Shown piece after piece: positions 11,302 to 11,947 of a DNA stretch of 11,947 nucleotides; position 1 is the stretch's first letter, and each line of letters starts with the position of its first letter. The notes below the pieces were generated by a model. It saw nothing but the letters and a program-made list of their open reading frames with translations, was not told where the DNA came from and did not search any database. Source of the stretch: Candidatus Iainarchaeum sp. (GTDB lineage: Archaea > Iainarchaeota > Iainarchaeia > Iainarchaeales > GCA-2688035). Location of the stretch: positions 1 to 11,947 of the forward strand of contig JAFCCK010000017.1 in assembly GCA_017610245.1 (NCBI GenBank), written 5' to 3'. Made by a program: the position numbers and the translations under genes.

Positions 11302-11947
11302 TCAAACAGAATCAACTACCCACAATATGTCATTGCCTTTCCTTGCTCCGTATGAAACTGATTTTCCATCAGGACTGAAGACAATGGGACCATATACGTC
11401 ATCATAGCTCCTTCCTCTCTGCCCATTAATCACTATAAAGTAATCTATCCTTCCTGCTGCAAAATATGCTAATTTTTCGCTATCAGGACTGAAGGCAATG
11501 TTCGTGTGATAACGACGTTGAAGGTCTTTCAGCAGTGGCTCCGGCCAATCGCTAAATTCCACCCCGTCTATTACTATGATGTTTCTCCGGTTTGCATGGC
11601 CGACATATGCTAATTTTTCGCTATTTGGGCTAAATGTTAAATCCCAAATATGGTTGTATATTTTACCCTCCTGCCCATCAACCACTACAAAATAACCCTT
11701 AGTCTCCTCATCACTGGCATCAAATACCCTATAAGCTAATCTTTTACCGTCAGGGCTAAACGTTAGTTTTGAAATATCATTACTATACATTTTACCCTCC
11801 TGCCCATCAACCACTACAAATTTCTTGTCTTTTAATGTAGCCCGTGCCACATAAGCCAGTTTATTGTCTGAGCTAATGACAGGTTGACCAACGGAGAACT
11901 AACCCTTAATCTCCTGCCCGTCAAATCCTATTAATGCTTCCTCGCCA
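11302..11947 (-). pseudogene. Second PD40 beta-propeller gene, 5' part outside window, in-frame TAG
   Basis: A paralogue of the lipoprotein at 7743-9113, entering from the right edge on the minus strand and ending with TGA at 11302-11304. The visible part has five PD40 motifs (the first, VISSDNKLAYV, degenerate) alternating with VVDGQEGKMY-type strands, and ends WVVDSV, close to the WVVDAVE ending of the other copy. One frame stays open from the edge down to the stop except for a TAG at 11899-11901. The codons on both sides translate as normal propeller sequence (FDGQEIKG before, FSVGQPVISSD after), and the TAG falls where the other repeats have Tyr. That fits a one-base change from TAT/TAC. 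TAG ends several normal genes here, so reading through is unlikely; the gene is either broken or carries a sequencing error. A GTG at 11850 opens the rest of the frame but lies inside a repeat strand with no ribosome site. If intact it would be a second surface propeller. Confidence 0.65.
11661..11820 (-). repeat. Near-identical DNA repeats inside the second propeller gene
   Basis: A 31-base segment is identical at 11661-11691 and 11790-11820, 129 bases apart (43 codons, in frame). It codes for VVVDGQEGK in two neighbouring blades. Such identity exceeds what the protein constraint needs and suggests recent duplication or conversion of a blade. Confidence 0.75.

Noticed and set aside
11173..11355. 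Plus-strand 60-residue frame across the 11.2 kb spacer
   Set aside because: It runs into the antisense of the propeller gene, has no ribosome site and no recognisable composition.
11850..11850. GTG at 11850 as a true start of the second propeller protein
   Set aside because: It lies inside a repeat strand (LAYVARA), has no ribosome site, and would give a protein without an export signal.
11848..11947. TAG at 11899-11901 read as pyrrolysine or other recoding
   Set aside because: TAG ends eS1, the 62-residue gene and the four-helix protein at expected lengths, and no sign of a pyrrolysine system is in the window.

Overview
The window reads as a piece of a compact archaeal chromosome. Archaeal hallmarks are an archaeal lipid enzyme (CDP-archaeol synthase), archaeal/eukaryotic-type ribosomal proteins eS1 (S3Ae) and uS15, a stand-alone KEOPS kinase Bud32, an archaeosortase, TATA boxes 26-29 nt upstream of start codons (several predicting leaderless mRNAs), and frequent GTG/TTG starts. 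Genes abut or overlap by a few bases. A small-genome or DPANN-like archaeon is possible, but I cannot fix the lineage from sequence alone.

Layout. (1) 1-2203, membrane and export genes: the C-terminus of SecD (+), meeting tail to tail a coupled minus-strand pair, carS and an archaeosortase; divergent from carS is sppA (+), a membrane-anchored signal peptide peptidase. (2) 2198-4189, a minus-strand ribosomal operon: uS15, a 42-residue unknown protein, eS1 and a DUF92/VTE6-like membrane protein. (3) 4187-7320, a minus-strand tRNA-related operon: valS then bud32, with a TATA box upstream. (4) 7329-7742, two small genes of unknown function (24 and 62 residues) with a hairpin between them. (5) 7743-11947, an accessory-looking block: a PD40 beta-propeller lipoprotein (-), a divergently transcribed pair coding for a 4-TM unknown membrane protein and an APC-family permease (+), then a second PD40 propeller gene (-) that runs off the window and carries an in-frame TAG.

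How genes may work together. carS makes CDP-archaeol, the precursor of archaeal phospholipids. Archaeosortase clients in haloarchaea are anchored to such lipids, so the 4-7 nt overlap of the two genes is a suggestive link. The uS15-eS1 and valS-bud32 clusters are translation functions. The two propeller proteins flank the transporter pair as direct repeats and could be surface partners of it; this is inference from position only.

Most core genes here are ordinary. The least explained parts are the propeller/permease block, the 42- and 24-residue ORFs, and the amber-interrupted propeller copy. No tRNA, rRNA, CRISPR array, insertion sequence or origin was seen, and no gene-free stretch exceeds 300 bases.
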